This document shows, piece by piece, positions 1 to 16,724 of a stretch of 64,000 nt of DNA. The notes beneath the pieces are model-generated. The model saw only the letters and a program-made list of their open reading frames with translations. It searched no databases and had not been told where the DNA came from. The stretch is from Sandaracinaceae bacterium (GTDB lineage: Bacteria > Myxococcota_A > Polyangia > Polyangiales > Houyiibacteriaceae), in NCBI GenBank assembly GCA_020633075.1, contig JACKEI010000002.1:1302001-1366000 (forward strand), written 5' to 3'. Both the position numbers and the translations under genes were made by a program. Position 1 is the stretch's first letter; each line of letters starts with the position of its first letter.

Positions 1-1119
<1,119 letters not shown>

Positions 1120-1122
1120 GCC

Positions 1123-5295
<4,173 letters not shown>

Positions 5296-5321
5296 GCCAC
5301 AAGGCTGGAACCGATGAGACG

Positions 5322-5348
5322 GGGCACGCTGGTCGTGCCCTGTTTCGT
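5322..5348 (+). terminator. Intrinsic terminator after rpoC
   Basis: A perfect 7-bp stem GGGCACG / CGTGCCC (5322-5328 and 5334-5340) with a 5-nt loop is followed by the T-rich stretch TGTTTCGTT. It lies 27 nt after the rpoC stop and before the next gene on the same strand, so it probably ends the rpoBC transcript. Confidence 0.7.
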
Positions 5349-5484
5349 TCCGTCTGCTGGCCGCTCGTCAGAACGTCCACGGGGCCCGAGCGCTGCGTGG
5401 TGAACATTGCCCCGCCCGGAGCGTCCACCGCGTGTCTCTCCACGTAGGCTTGCGCCTCAACGGATTGCCGGGAAACATCCATCC

Positions 5485-6111
5485 ATGAATGCAGCACATC
5501 CTCTCCAGTCGTTTCGTGACCTTCTCCCCGGGGCCTCGCGCCCGTTCCTTCGCGCGCTGAGCCTTCTGTGCGCGGGGCTGCTGCTGCTGGGCGGCGCCGC
5601 GGGCTGTGGCTCGCGTGGCGGGTCCGAGGGCGGCACCGTGGTCGACGAGTCGGGCGAGGGTCAGCGCGCCTGTGGCTCGCGCGGCATGGCGCCGTGTGAA
5701 GAGGGGGAGTTCTGCCTGTTCGACATGGAAGCGCAGTGCGGGGCCACGGACCGCCCGGGGCGCTGTGAGGTCATCCCGCAGATCTGCACGCGCGAGTACC
5801 GCCCTGTCTGCGGCTGTGATGGACGCTCGTACCCAAATCGCTGCGGCGCGCACGCCGGAGGCACCTCCGTGGCTCGCGAGGGGTCCTGCGCCGAGCAGCC
5901 CGGTGGCGAAGAGGCCAGCGCCGCGGAGTGCGTGCGCGGCGGCTGCAGCGGCGAGCTCTGCCTGGGCGCAGACCAAGAGCCCATGGCCAGCATCTGCGTC
6001 GAGCGCCCCGAGTGGGCCTGCTACCGCGCGGCCGCGTGTGAGCGTCAGGCCGACGGGGCCTGCGGGTTCACCCAGACGCCCGAGCTCAGCACCTGCCTCG
6101 CGGCCCACTGA
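5485..6111 (+). CDS. Secreted lipoprotein with Kazal-type protease-inhibitor domain
   Basis: This 208-aa protein has a long n-region, a hydrophobic stretch (LLCAGLLLLGGAAGC) and a lipobox ending in Cys near residue 40, so it should be a lipoprotein. The middle carries a Kazal-like module: CEVIPQICTREYRPVCGCDG, then YPNRCGAHAGGTSVAREGSC, the Cys spacing of serine-protease inhibitors that occurs in many myxobacterial lipoproteins. Further cysteines lie C-terminally (CVRGGCSGELC, CYRAAACERQ). The ATG at 5485 was preferred to the upstream GTG at 5407 because it gives a normal signal peptide. The role could be inhibition of prey or self proteases at the cell surface, which is inferred from the domain only. 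Confidence 0.8.
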   Translation: MNAAHPLQSFRDLLPGASRPFLRALSLLCAGLLLLGGAAGCGSRGGSEGGTVVDESGEGQRACGSRGMAPCEEGEFCLFDMEAQCGATDRPGRCEVIPQICTREYRPVCGCDGRSYPNRCGAHAGGTSVAREGSCAEQPGGEEASAAECVRGGCSGELCLGADQEPMASICVERPEWACYRAAACERQADGACGFTQTPELSTCLAAH

Positions 6112-6160
6112 GCGCCCGCCGCCTCATGCTGGCCATGAACCCTCTGCGGAGAGGCCTCCC

Positions 6161-7264
6161 GTGAACCCCTCGCGCCCCGGGGGAGCCTCGCTCCCTGCAC
6201 GACCGCGGTGGGTGGGGCTGGCTGCCCGTCTGATGACGGACGCGGGGGAGCCGGTGCTGCGCCTCGAGGACCCCGCGCACGCGCGCCTGCTGCGCCAGAT
6301 GGGCGCGCGCGGGCTGCATGAGCCGCTGCTGGCGACCCTCCCCGTGGGCGCCGGGTCTGACCACGGGTCCGACACGGGTCCCGGTGAGAACGGAGCGGGA
6401 CCGCCCCTCGTGGCGCTCGCGGGCCAGGCGCTGCGCGCCCTGTTGCCCGGGAACCCCAAGCCCGTCGCCGCGCTCACCCGCGCCCCCGAGGTCGTCGCGT
6501 TGTTGCTGCGCGCGCTGGACGCGGGCCAAGGCGAGGTCGACGCCGCCCGTGAGGAGCTGGCCGCTGCCGTGCTCTTCTCCCTCGCGCTCTCGTCCGCGCT
6601 ACATGGAGAGGCGGTCGTCCAAGGGCCGTGCACGCTGCGCCACAGCGCCACCCGCCGCGGCATCGCCCTGGCAGACGGACAGCGCCTGCGGCTGACCCCG
6701 AGCGCCCTGTGGCTCGATGGACGGCAGGTGGACCCCTGGGGCCCCGAGCTGGGCGGCCTCGTGTCCAGCGTCGGCCCGTACGCGGCGCTGCGCAGCGACC
6801 TCCCGCGGCTCCCCGACGCGGCGATGCTCGCGGAGGCGCAGCACCGCATGGCGCCGGTGCACCCAGAGCGTGGGACCACGCGCGAGCTCTTCGACGCCCT
6901 TGAGTGCGACCAGGCTCCCCCGAGCGCGGGGAGCGGGCCCACGAGCGCGCAGGTCTCGCTCCCGCGGGCGGTGGGGAGCGCCCGGCTGCCCCCCCACGCC
7001 ACCCCGGACGAGCTCGCGCGCGCCCTGCTGCGAGAGGGGGTGCTCCACCGTCTGACCTTGCTTCGCCTGGTGGACCCGCTGGTGGAGGACGAGCGCGCCC
7101 TTGGGCCGCTGGCTGCCATGGCGGACACCTGGGCCTGCGCGCGGCTGGGCCTCACGCCCGCCCCGCTGGCCGCGCAGTCAGCAGACCTGCTTCACAGCCT
7201 CACCCCGCTAGGGCGGCGCGCCCTCGAGGAGCTGGACACCTCGTCACCCGCGGCGTTGCTCTAG
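6161..7264 (+). CDS. Hypothetical protein (367 aa)
   Basis: This Ala/Leu/Arg-rich protein of 367 aa has no motif I recognise. There is no signal peptide, and I see no clear membrane segment, although residues near LAAAVLFSLALSSALHG are hydrophobic. I chose the GTG at 6161 because a good ribosome-binding site, GGAGAGG, lies 6 nt upstream; the frame is open much further upstream (to 5606), but that part overlaps the Kazal lipoprotein gene in another frame. The last 4 nt overlap the end of the convergent FHA gene. A long open frame also exists on the other strand, which is usual in DNA of this GC content. The function is unknown. Confidence 0.6.
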   Translation: MNPSRPGGASLPARPRWVGLAARLMTDAGEPVLRLEDPAHARLLRQMGARGLHEPLLATLPVGAGSDHGSDTGPGENGAGPPLVALAGQALRALLPGNPKPVAALTRAPEVVALLLRALDAGQGEVDAAREELAAAVLFSLALSSALHGEAVVQGPCTLRHSATRRGIALADGQRLRLTPSALWLDGRQVDPWGPELGGLVSSVGPYAALRSDLPRLPDAAMLAEAQHRMAPVHPERGTTRELFDALECDQAPPSAGSGPTSAQVSLPRAVGSARLPPHATPDELARALLREGVLHRLTLLRLVDPLVEDERALGPLAAMADTWACARLGLTPAPLAAQSADLLHSLTPLGRRALEELDTSSPAALL

Positions 7265-8349
7265 CGGCTCAGCCACCACAGGCCGAGCGCGCTCAGCGCT
7301 AGTACCGCGCCCGCCAAGACGTAGACGATCATGTCCGTGACGGCAGCGCTCTCGCGCGGAGGAGGGCGTGTGGGGCGCGGCTTCGGGTCCGCGATGGCGA
7401 CCACCGCGTCGCCCGCACCAGGCGCTTGCCACGCGGGGTCTTCGCCCACGGCCACGCTGCCCGTCGCGTCCGTCAGGGCTCTCTCGCCACCGCCGGCCTG
7501 CGCATCTCCCGTCGCCCCTACGGCGCTGGCGCGCAGGTGTTCGGCCTCGAGCTCGTCGAAGGGGTCCGGCTCGAGCTCGACGGCCAGGTCCGCTTGCGCC
7601 TGAACACGCAGCAGGGCGGTGCTGGCCGGGTCCTCGAAGGTCAGCCTCGTGGAGCCGATGCGCAGCTCGTCTCGGTCCATCAAGCGGCGCTCGTCGCACA
7701 CCCGCCCGTTCACCATGGCGGGGTTCTTGGCGCCGAGGTCCCGCAGCACGACCCCATCCAGGTCGCGCACCAGCTCCGCGTGCTCACGCGAGGCGTCCGC
7801 GTCGTCGAGCTGCAGCTCGCACTCCATGCCCCTCCCGATGCGCCACGAGCACGGAGGGGCGGGCAGGGTCACGCGCTCGCCCTCCCGGCTGCCGTTCTCG
7901 AACACCAGCTGCGGGGCCTCCACCGGCGTCGTGCCCTGCGAGAGCACCGCGCGCACCAGTTGCCGCGCGAGCTCCGCGGTCTCCTGGGCCGTGGTCGCGC
8001 CGCTCACCGTGGGGGTGAGCTCCACGCGCAGCGTGAACCCGCCCAGCTCCACACGGTCTCCGTCGCGCAGTGACTTCGGACGGTTGGGCGAGATGCGCAC
8101 GCCGTTCACCAGCACGCCGTTGGTCGAGCCCTCGTCCGTGATGGTGTACTGCGCGCCGCTCGGCTCCAGGCTGGCGTGCAGCGCGCTGACCGCTGGGTGG
8201 GGCAGCAAGATGTCCGCGGTGCGACCCCGACCGATGCGTACGCGCCCGTGCTCGAAGCTGTAGACCGCAGGGGCGCGACGGCCACCAGTCGGGCCGTCCG
8301 CTTCCTGCGACTCACCCCAGCGTGAGCGGACCGTGATGCGGATTCCCAT
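7261..8349 (-). CDS. Tandem-FHA, tail-anchored membrane protein
   Basis: This 362-aa protein has two forkhead-associated domains. The first is at about residues 35-110 (RIGRGRTADILL, HASLEP, STNGVLVNG) and the second at about 165-240 (RIGRGMECELQL, SREHAEL, NPAMVNGRV). FHA domains bind phosphothreonine peptides, so the protein probably reads the output of Ser/Thr kinases such as the kinase-receiver protein encoded 0.8 kb downstream on the same strand. The extreme C-terminus is one membrane helix (MIVYVLAGAVLALSALGLWWL) followed by Ser-Arg, which predicts a tail-anchored topology with both FHA domains in the cytoplasm. A disordered Pro/Arg-rich linker separates domains and anchor. Confidence 0.85.
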   Translation of the reverse strand: MGIRITVRSRWGESQEADGPTGGRRAPAVYSFEHGRVRIGRGRTADILLPHPAVSALHASLEPSGAQYTITDEGSTNGVLVNGVRISPNRPKSLRDGDRVELGGFTLRVELTPTVSGATTAQETAELARQLVRAVLSQGTTPVEAPQLVFENGSREGERVTLPAPPCSWRIGRGMECELQLDDADASREHAELVRDLDGVVLRDLGAKNPAMVNGRVCDERRLMDRDELRIGSTRLTFEDPASTALLRVQAQADLAVELEPDPFDELEAEHLRASAVGATGDAQAGGGERALTDATGSVAVGEDPAWQAPGAGDAVVAIADPKPRPTRPPPRESAAVTDMIVYVLAGAVLALSALGLWWLSR

Positions 8350-8422
8350 CGAGGTGAGACAGCCTGGGCCGTGGGTGCCGCGTGGTCAAGAACGTGCCCC
8401 GCACCAAGGCGGAAGCGCGCAC

Positions 8423-9103
8423 TCAGCGACCGCGCAGACGCTCGATCTCGCGCTCGACGAAGCCGCGGTCCGGCGCGGTGGGACGCAGCCGCAGGTACTC
8501 GCGGTAGTAGTCGATGGCGTCGCGGTTCGAGCCCAGGCGCTCCGAGACCACCGCCATGTTGTACAAGACCTCCGGCAGCGGCGCGAAGCGGTGCGCGGCC
8601 GTGAAGGCCTGCATCGCGGCCTCGTACTCGCCGCGGCGGAACATCGCCACGCCGCGCGTGAAGAAGGTGCGCGCCTCGCGGGTGAGCTCGTCGTCGCTCG
8701 GGGGCGCGGTGAACACGTGGTCGCGCGAGCGTCGCTCGGCCTCGCGCAGGGCCTCGATGCGTCTCTCCACGTCCGTCCGGACCTCGGCGCTGGGTTGCCC
8801 CTGCCGCAGGTAGATGCGGAAGTAGCGGATGGCGTCCGCGTACTCGCTCATGCGCTCGTAGACGCGGGCCACGTTGAACGCGAGCTCGGCCGAGTTCGTG
8901 ATCTCGTAGGCTTCCCGCATCTTGGCGACGGCTTCTTGGAAGCGCCCTGCGTCGTATGCGGCCTGCCCTTCCGTGAAGAGGGTCCGCGCCCGCGCGACCT
9001 GCTCCTCGGTCGGGGTCTGGGCCTGCGCGCTGGCCGGAGCGGCCACCCCCGAGAGAGAGGCGGTCAACAGCGCGAGCAAGAGCAGGAGGGGAGAGAGACG
9101 CAT
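8423..9103 (-). CDS. Secreted TPR-repeat protein
   Basis: This 226-aa protein has a clear signal peptide (residues 1-27, ending APASAQAQ). After it come tetratricopeptide-type repeats in two blocks: ARTLFTEGQAAYDAGRFQEAVAKMREAYEI with AFNVARVYERMSEYADAIRYFRIYL, and ARTFFTRGVAMFRRGEYEAAMQAFTAAHRF with LYNMAVVSERLGSNRDAIDYYREYL. The two halves resemble each other and suggest an internal duplication. It is predicted to be periplasmic and to act in protein-protein interaction. It lies between the FHA protein and the kinase on the same strand, and the three may be functionally linked. The specific partner is unknown. Confidence 0.8.
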   Translation of the reverse strand: MRLSPLLLLLALLTASLSGVAAPASAQAQTPTEEQVARARTLFTEGQAAYDAGRFQEAVAKMREAYEITNSAELAFNVARVYERMSEYADAIRYFRIYLRQGQPSAEVRTDVERRIEALREAERRSRDHVFTAPPSDDELTREARTFFTRGVAMFRRGEYEAAMQAFTAAHRFAPLPEVLYNMAVVSERLGSNRDAIDYYREYLRLRPTAPDRGFVEREIERLRGR

Positions 9104-9139
9104 ACGATAGGCCTACAGACTGCCACAGCGCGCGGATAT

Positions 9140-10375
9140 TCAGTACTGCGTGATCAGCTCGCGGCGCTTGTCGATGCCCATCGCGTCATAGATGGCGGCC
9201 GACAGGCGGTCCTTGAGCTGCGTGCCCTTCTCCACGAAGTGGTGGATGCCGAGCTGATAGAGCAGCTGCTTGTCGTCGTCCTGGGCGCCCGCGCTCACGC
9301 TGATGATGGTGGTGCGCTCGGCCAGGCGCTCGCCACGCAGCGCCATGCACACCTCGATGCCGTTCATCTTGGGCATGTGCAGGTCCAGCAGCAGCAGGTC
9401 GGGCTCGCGGCGGCGGATGGCGACCATGGCGGCCTCTCCGTCGACGGCGGTCTCGATCTTCACGGCCTCTCCCAGGATCTGCTTCACGTAGAACTGCAGC
9501 ACCCGCGCGACGTCCTTGTTGTCCTCCGCGATCAGGACCCGCAGACCCTCGCTCTCCGGGACGATGGTGACCGCGCGCTCGGCCTCGTCGAAGCCGTCTC
9601 GCATGGCGCGCAGGCGCCACGCCACCGCCTCCGCGCTCTGAGGCCGGTCGTTGGGGTCCTTGGCCAGCAGCTCCGTGATGATGTCGGCTAGCTTCTGCGG
9701 GATGCCCATGCGCCGCTCACGGATGTTCGGCACGGCGACGGTCTGGTGTTGATCGTACAGCTGAGCGACGTTCTCCCCCCGGACCGGGAGGGTGTTCGTC
9801 AACATCTCGAAGGCCACGACGCCGAGCGCGTAGAGGTCCAGCAGGCGCCCTGCGCCGGGCTGCACGGTGTTGTCCAGCGCCTCCGGGGCCATGTACGGCG
9901 GGGAGCCCGCGATGCGGGTCTGCGACGCCACGTGGTACTCCGGCAGCACCAGGCCGAAGTCCATGAGCACGATGCGGTGATCCGGCGTGAGCATGACGTT
10001 GTCGGGCTTCACGTCGCGGTGCGCGAGTCCGGCGCGATGCACCACAGCCAAGCCCTCGGCGATGGCGGTGATGACCTCGATGGTCTCGTCCACGTCGGGG
10101 GCCGAGCCCGACTCGTAGCGGGTGCTCAGGTGGCGCCCCAGGCTGAGCCCGTAGATGCGCTCCATCACCAAGAAGTCGAGCCCGCGGTGCTGACCCAGCG
10201 TGTGCACCGTGACCAGGCTGGGGTGCCGGAACGCGGCGAGCGCTCGCGCCTCCTGGCGCAGCAGGGCCACGGCGGGACCCGGGCAGGCCACCTTGATGGC
10301 TACGCGACGGTCCAGCTGATGGTCCAAGGCCTCGAACACCTGGCCCATGCCTCCCGCTCCCAGCAGGCTGCGCAC
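9140..10375 (-). CDS. Ser/Thr protein kinase with C-terminal response-regulator receiver domain
   Basis: The N-terminal part is a Hanks-type kinase: glycine loop GAGGMGQVF, ATP-binding Lys in VAIKVA, catalytic HRDVKPDN, DFG in LMDFGLV, and SPPYMAPE in the activation segment. After about residue 275 comes a receiver domain (VLIAEDNKDVARVL, phospho-acceptor Asp in LLLLDLHMPKMNG, conserved Lys in HFVEKG). The fusion suggests that a two-component phosphorelay controls kinase output, or the reverse. The GTG at 10375 is the first conventional start in frame, but it leaves almost nothing before the glycine loop. The open frame continues 36 codons further (DGLIFQIGEILAQNYEV before the loop), so the true start is probably a non-standard codon near 10483 (see findings). 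Confidence 0.9.
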   Translation of the reverse strand: MRSLLGAGGMGQVFEALDHQLDRRVAIKVACPGPAVALLRQEARALAAFRHPSLVTVHTLGQHRGLDFLVMERIYGLSLGRHLSTRYESGSAPDVDETIEVITAIAEGLAVVHRAGLAHRDVKPDNVMLTPDHRIVLMDFGLVLPEYHVASQTRIAGSPPYMAPEALDNTVQPGAGRLLDLYALGVVAFEMLTNTLPVRGENVAQLYDQHQTVAVPNIRERRMGIPQKLADIITELLAKDPNDRPQSAEAVAWRLRAMRDGFDEAERAVTIVPESEGLRVLIAEDNKDVARVLQFYVKQILGEAVKIETAVDGEAAMVAIRRREPDLLLLDLHMPKMNGIEVCMALRGERLAERTTIISVSAGAQDDDKQLLYQLGIHHFVEKGTQLKDRLSAAIYDAMGIDKRRELITQY

Positions 10376-10489
10376 CTCGTAGTTCTGGGCGAGGATCTCC
10401 CCAATTTGGAAGATCAGCCCATCGGACGCGGCGTCGCTGTCATCCGAGACCTCGAACCAAGTGGACTGTGGGTGGTCAGTAATGACGGC

Positions 10490-10495
10490 ATATTA
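10490..10495 (-). promoter_or_regulatory. Candidate -10 element for the kinase-receiver gene
   Basis: TAATAT reads on the minus strand at 10495-10490. A transcription start 6-7 nt further on would fall at an ATT codon (10483-10481) that is in frame with the kinase. Confidence 0.4.
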
Positions 10496-10548
10496 TCACG
10501 CCCCCAGAATAGGGAACCAGTTCTGTGTGAAGCGTGCCCGGGGTGGGC

Positions 10549-10557
10549 TGCTACACT
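10549..10557 (+). promoter_or_regulatory. Extended -10 promoter element for murI
   Basis: TGCTACACT fits the extended -10 pattern TGnTAnnnT. It ends 9 nt before the murI ATG, which predicts a leader of about 3 nt. Confidence 0.5.
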
Positions 10558-10566
10558 CGCTCCTCC

Positions 10567-11385
10567 ATGGCCGATGCAAGCTCTCCCATTGGTGTGTTCG
10601 ACTCCGGCCTCGGTGGCCTGACGGTGGCGTCTGCGATCATGGACGCGCTGCCACACGAGCGCATCGTCTACCTGGGCGACACGGCCAGGGTGCCCTATGG
10701 CACACGCAGCCCGCGCACTGTGCTGCGCTACGCACGCGCCTGCGCACGCAGGCTGCAGGCGCACGACATCAAGCTGCTGGTGATCGCGTGCAACACGGTC
10801 AGCGCGGTCGCCGTCGACATGCTGCGCGTGGAGCTGGACATGCCCGTGCTGGGCGTCATCGGCCCGGGTGCGCGCGCCGGCATCGCCGCGAGCGTGAACG
10901 GGCGCGTCGGGGTCATCGCCACCCGCGGGACGGTGGCTTCCGGCGCCTACGGGCGCGAGCTGGCCGGCCTGAGCAGCAAGGCCGAGCTCTTTCCTCAGGC
11001 CGCGCCGCTGCTGGTGCCGCTCGCGGAAGAAGGCTGGATTGACGGCGCGGTGCCCAGCGAGGTGGTGCAGCACTACCTCGAGCCGCTCGCCGCCGCTGGC
11101 GTGGACACGCTCATCCTGGGCTGCACGCACTACCCGCTGCTGGTGGGCGTCATCCGTGAGGTCGCCGCACGCGTGCTGTCGGCCGACGTGCGCGTGGTGG
11201 ACAGCGCGCACGCCACGGCCACGGAGCTGCAGGCGCTGCTGGTCTCACGGGGCCTCGCGCGCACCGAAGGCCCCGGGGACCTGCGCATCATGGTCACGGA
11301 CCTGCCCGGGCGTTTCGCGGAGGTCGCGAGCCGCTTCCTCGGGCGGGACATCGACGAGAGCGCGGTCGAACAGATCGACCTCTGA
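10567..11385 (+). CDS. murI: Glutamate racemase
   Basis: This 272-aa cytoplasmic enzyme interconverts L- and D-glutamate and so supplies D-Glu for peptidoglycan precursors. Hallmarks are PIGVFDSGLGGLTV near the N-terminus, the catalytic cysteine in VIACNTVSA, and the second catalytic cysteine in LILGCTHYPLL. The length is normal for MurI. I chose the ATG at 10567, eight residues before the first conserved segment; the alternative GTG at 10534 would add eleven residues that overlap the promoter-like element TGCTACACT. No Shine-Dalgarno sequence is visible, which fits a nearly leaderless mRNA. The gene is divergent from the kinase and convergent with the lipoprotein at 11393. Confidence 0.95.
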   Translation: MADASSPIGVFDSGLGGLTVASAIMDALPHERIVYLGDTARVPYGTRSPRTVLRYARACARRLQAHDIKLLVIACNTVSAVAVDMLRVELDMPVLGVIGPGARAGIAASVNGRVGVIATRGTVASGAYGRELAGLSSKAELFPQAAPLLVPLAEEGWIDGAVPSEVVQHYLEPLAAAGVDTLILGCTHYPLLVGVIREVAARVLSADVRVVDSAHATATELQALLVSRGLARTEGPGDLRIMVTDLPGRFAEVASRFLGRDIDESAVEQIDL

Positions 11386-11392
11386 ACGGGGC

Positions 11393-11944
11393 TCAGAGAA
11401 AGTCGAGCGCGACGTCGTCGCTGGTCAGCACGTCGCCCGTGACCACACCGGAGACGGTCGCGATGGCGGTGAACGCCACGCCGGTCGCCGAGCTGCGCGT
11501 GATGACCACGCCGAAGTCCAGCGCGCATGCGCCGCTGGCTTCACACAGAGGGGCGGCGTCTCCCAAGCTCACCACGTAGCGGTCGTACATGACGCCCTGG
11601 CTCGTGACCTGGTCGGGGTCCGAGTCGGACACGGCGACGCCGCCGGGAGGGGTCACCGAGACCTCGAGGGTCGGACCGCCGACGACCACGTCGACCACGA
11701 GCCCGAGCGAGGCGGCCGTGACCCCCTCGATGGCGGTTGCGCTGAGAGAGAGCCGGAAGTTCGTGGTGGCCGACGTCTGCACGTCCGTGAACGCGAAGCT
11801 ACGCGTGTCCGAGCCCAGGACGACGCCGGGCGCGCTTCCGTCGCAGGCGCTCAGTGTGGGGCCAGCCAGGAGGGCGGCCGCCGCGAGCAAGAGCGGAGCA
11901 ACAGCAGAAGAGATCGAGCCAAGCGTAGTGCGCGTGTAGTCCAT
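11393..11944 (-). CDS. Putative lipoprotein (183 aa)
   Basis: The N-terminus is a signal peptide (SAVAPLLLAAAALLAGPTLSAC) ending in a lipobox LSAC, so the mature protein should start with a lipidated Cys near residue 31. The rest is Val/Thr/Ser-rich and beta-strand-like (FRLSLSATAIEGVTAASLGLVVDVVVGG), consistent with an Ig-like or beta-sandwich fold. I recognise no family. The start is supported by a TATGCT -10 element ending 6 nt before the ATG. It ends 7 nt from the end of murI, convergently. Confidence 0.75.
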   Translation of the reverse strand: MDYTRTTLGSISSAVAPLLLAAAALLAGPTLSACDGSAPGVVLGSDTRSFAFTDVQTSATTNFRLSLSATAIEGVTAASLGLVVDVVVGGPTLEVSVTPPGGVAVSDSDPDQVTSQGVMYDRYVVSLGDAAPLCEASGACALDFGVVITRSSATGVAFTAIATVSGVVTGDVLTSDDVALDFL

Positions 11945-11950
11945 GGCGGC

Positions 11951-11956
11951 AGCATA
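11951..11956 (-). promoter_or_regulatory. -10 element of the lipoprotein gene at 11393
   Basis: TATGCT on the minus strand ends 6 nt before the ATG at 11944, which would place the transcription start on the first base of the start codon (leaderless mRNA). Confidence 0.5.
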
Positions 11957-11982
11957 GGACTGCCCAGGGCGGCTCACAAGGC

Positions 11983-12480
11983 TCAGCCCAGCTTGGCGAT
12001 GAAGTCGTTGGTGAACTGCGCGCTGTCGCCGTAGCTCGCGCGGGTGGTGGCGGCGATGAACTTCTCGAGGATGGTGCCCAAGCCCAGCAGCTTGGCGTCG
12101 ATCTCGAAGTGCACGGTGCGCACGCACTGATCGCTGCCGTGCGGGACCATGGTCTGGGTGGCGGTGGTGCGCACCTTGTCCGTGAAGGTGTTGGGGATGA
12201 TCTCGAAGTCGTAGCGCCCCGCGGCCGCGTCGAAGCGACCATCCTCGATGAACGCGAAGCGCTCGCCGAGAGCGTCGCGGATGACCTTGGGCGCGTCGGC
12301 CGTGGGCTTGATGCGCGCCTTGCGTGTTCCCGCCGCGAGGTCGCACTCCAGCAGCTCGTACTCGTAGCCCAGGTGGTCGATGTAGAGCGCCTGGTAGAAC
12401 GCCTCGCTCGGCTGGATCTTGGTCCAGAAGCCTTCGGGCGTGATGTTGAGGACGTGCTCGACCGTGAACTTCGTTGCCAT
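11983..12480 (-). CDS. DUF2505-like protein
   Basis: This 165-aa soluble protein begins KFTVEHVLNITPEGFWTKI and continues with alternating strands (FEIIPNTFTDKVRTTATQTMVP, RTVHFEIDAKLLGLGTILEKFI). The pattern matches the DUF2505 branch of the START/SRPBCC-type lipid-binding fold, found mainly in actinobacteria and Myxococcota. No enzymatic residues are known for the family. There is no signal peptide. The gene follows 38 nt upstream (in minus-strand order) of the lipoprotein gene's start and may have its own promoter (TGCTACGCC, 7 nt before the ATG, a weak match). A ligand cannot be named. Confidence 0.65.
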   Translation of the reverse strand: MATKFTVEHVLNITPEGFWTKIQPSEAFYQALYIDHLGYEYELLECDLAAGTRKARIKPTADAPKVIRDALGERFAFIEDGRFDAAAGRYDFEIIPNTFTDKVRTTATQTMVPHGSDQCVRTVHFEIDAKLLGLGTILEKFIAATTRASYGDSAQFTNDFIAKLG

Positions 12481-12561
12481 GGCCGTTGGCGTAGCAGCGC
12501 ACGCGGAGGCCGGCCAGTGGCAGCAATCATCCCCAAAAGCGGGCGATCGGCGCCTGGTGGG

Positions 12562-12567
12562 TATACT
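12562..12567 (+). promoter_or_regulatory. -10 element of the L,D-transpeptidase gene
   Basis: TATACT (5 of 6 bases of TATAAT) ends 9 nt before the ATG at 12577, implying a leader of about 3 nt and no Shine-Dalgarno site. Confidence 0.55.
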
Positions 12568-12576
12568 GCCTCCCTC

Positions 12577-13843
12577 ATGAAGGTCGCGCGCGCGTTCACC
12601 AAGGCCGCCCTGCTCGGGCTGGCGCTGCTCCTCGGCAGCTGGGCCGTGCTCGGCTGGGGCCCGGTCGAGCTCGCCGAGGCGCAGCCGCGCGAGCCCGTGA
12701 GCATCCCGCTCCCGGCGTGGGTCCGCTCCGTGGAGGTCCTGAACGACGGCGCGCGTGTGTTTCGTGGCCCGAGCGAGGCCTCCGGGCGCCGTGGCACCAT
12801 CGCGCGTGGCACACGCCTGCGCGTGCTGCGCAGGCTCTCGGGGGTGGACTGCCCCACGGGCTACTGGTTTCAGGTGGGCGAGGAGCTCTACCTCTGCACC
12901 CGTCACGCGCAGCTGAGCGCGGAGCTCCCCACGGGCGTGCCCCAGCCTGTTGTCCCGGAGGGAGCGATTCTGCCCAAGGCCTATGCCTTCGTGCGCACGG
13001 ACGGCGCCCGGGCCTACGCGCGCACCTCGGACTACTTCACCGACGAGTACGCCATGGCGCTGGGCCAGGGCTTCGGTGTGGTGGTGACCGGCGAGCGCGT
13101 GACCCAGGGGGTGCGCTTCGTGCGGACGGAGAATCAGCTGTACATCGAGCGCGGCGACATCGGCTTCGCGCGCGGCAGCGACCACCAGGGCGTGGAGCTC
13201 GGGCCGGACGACGACCTGCACTTCGCGTGGGTGCGCCGCGACAACGCTACCGTGCATGCGCGCCCGAACGGGCCCGTCCTGCGCAGGGTGGGCCGCCGCA
13301 CGCGCTTGCGCTTGGACCCCGACGCGCCCGCGCGCAGCGGCTGGCTCACGCTGGCCGACGGGGGCGCGATGCGCACGCGCGACCTACAGCGCCCGCTCCT
13401 GAGCGCGCCTCCCGCCGAGGTGCGCCCAGGAGAGCGCTGGCTGGACGTCAGCGTGGCGGAGCAGGTGCTGGTGGCCTACGAGGGGGAGCGGCCCCTCTTC
13501 GTGACGCTCGTCTCGACCGGACGCGAAGGCCCCCACCACCGGACCCCGCTCGGCGTGCACGCCATCTGGATCAAGCTGGCCTACAGCGACATGAGCAACC
13601 TCGGCGTCGACGCGCCCAGCGAGTACGCCATCGAGGACGTCCCGTGGGTGCAGTACTTCGAGGGCAGCAACGGCCTCCACGCCGCGTTCTGGCATGACGA
13701 CTTCGGGCACGCGCGCAGCCACGGCTGCGTCAACCTGAGCCCGCGGGACGCGCGCTACCTCTTCGACTTCACGCAGCCGGCGCTGCCCGCGGGGTGGAAC
13801 GCCATCCTGCCGCTCGAGAGCGAGCGGCCTTCGTACATCCGCG

Positions 13844-13854
<11 letters not shown>
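12577..13854 (+). CDS. L,D-transpeptidase (YkuD domain) with SH3-like N-terminal region
   Basis: This 425-aa exported protein has a signal peptide (residues 1-31, ALLGLALLLGSWAVLGWG) and SH3-like segments at about 45-115 and 220-280. A C-terminal YkuD domain (about 290-410) carries the catalytic signature: a His in HAAFWHDDFGHARS and HGCVNLS with the nucleophilic Cys. Such enzymes make 3-3 peptidoglycan cross-links or attach proteins to peptidoglycan in the periplasm. The last 11 nt overlap the 3' end of the convergent uvrA gene. murI in the same area also serves the cell wall, but there is no operon link. Confidence 0.88.
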
Positions 13855-16720
<2,866 letters not shown>

Positions 16721-16724
16721 AGCA

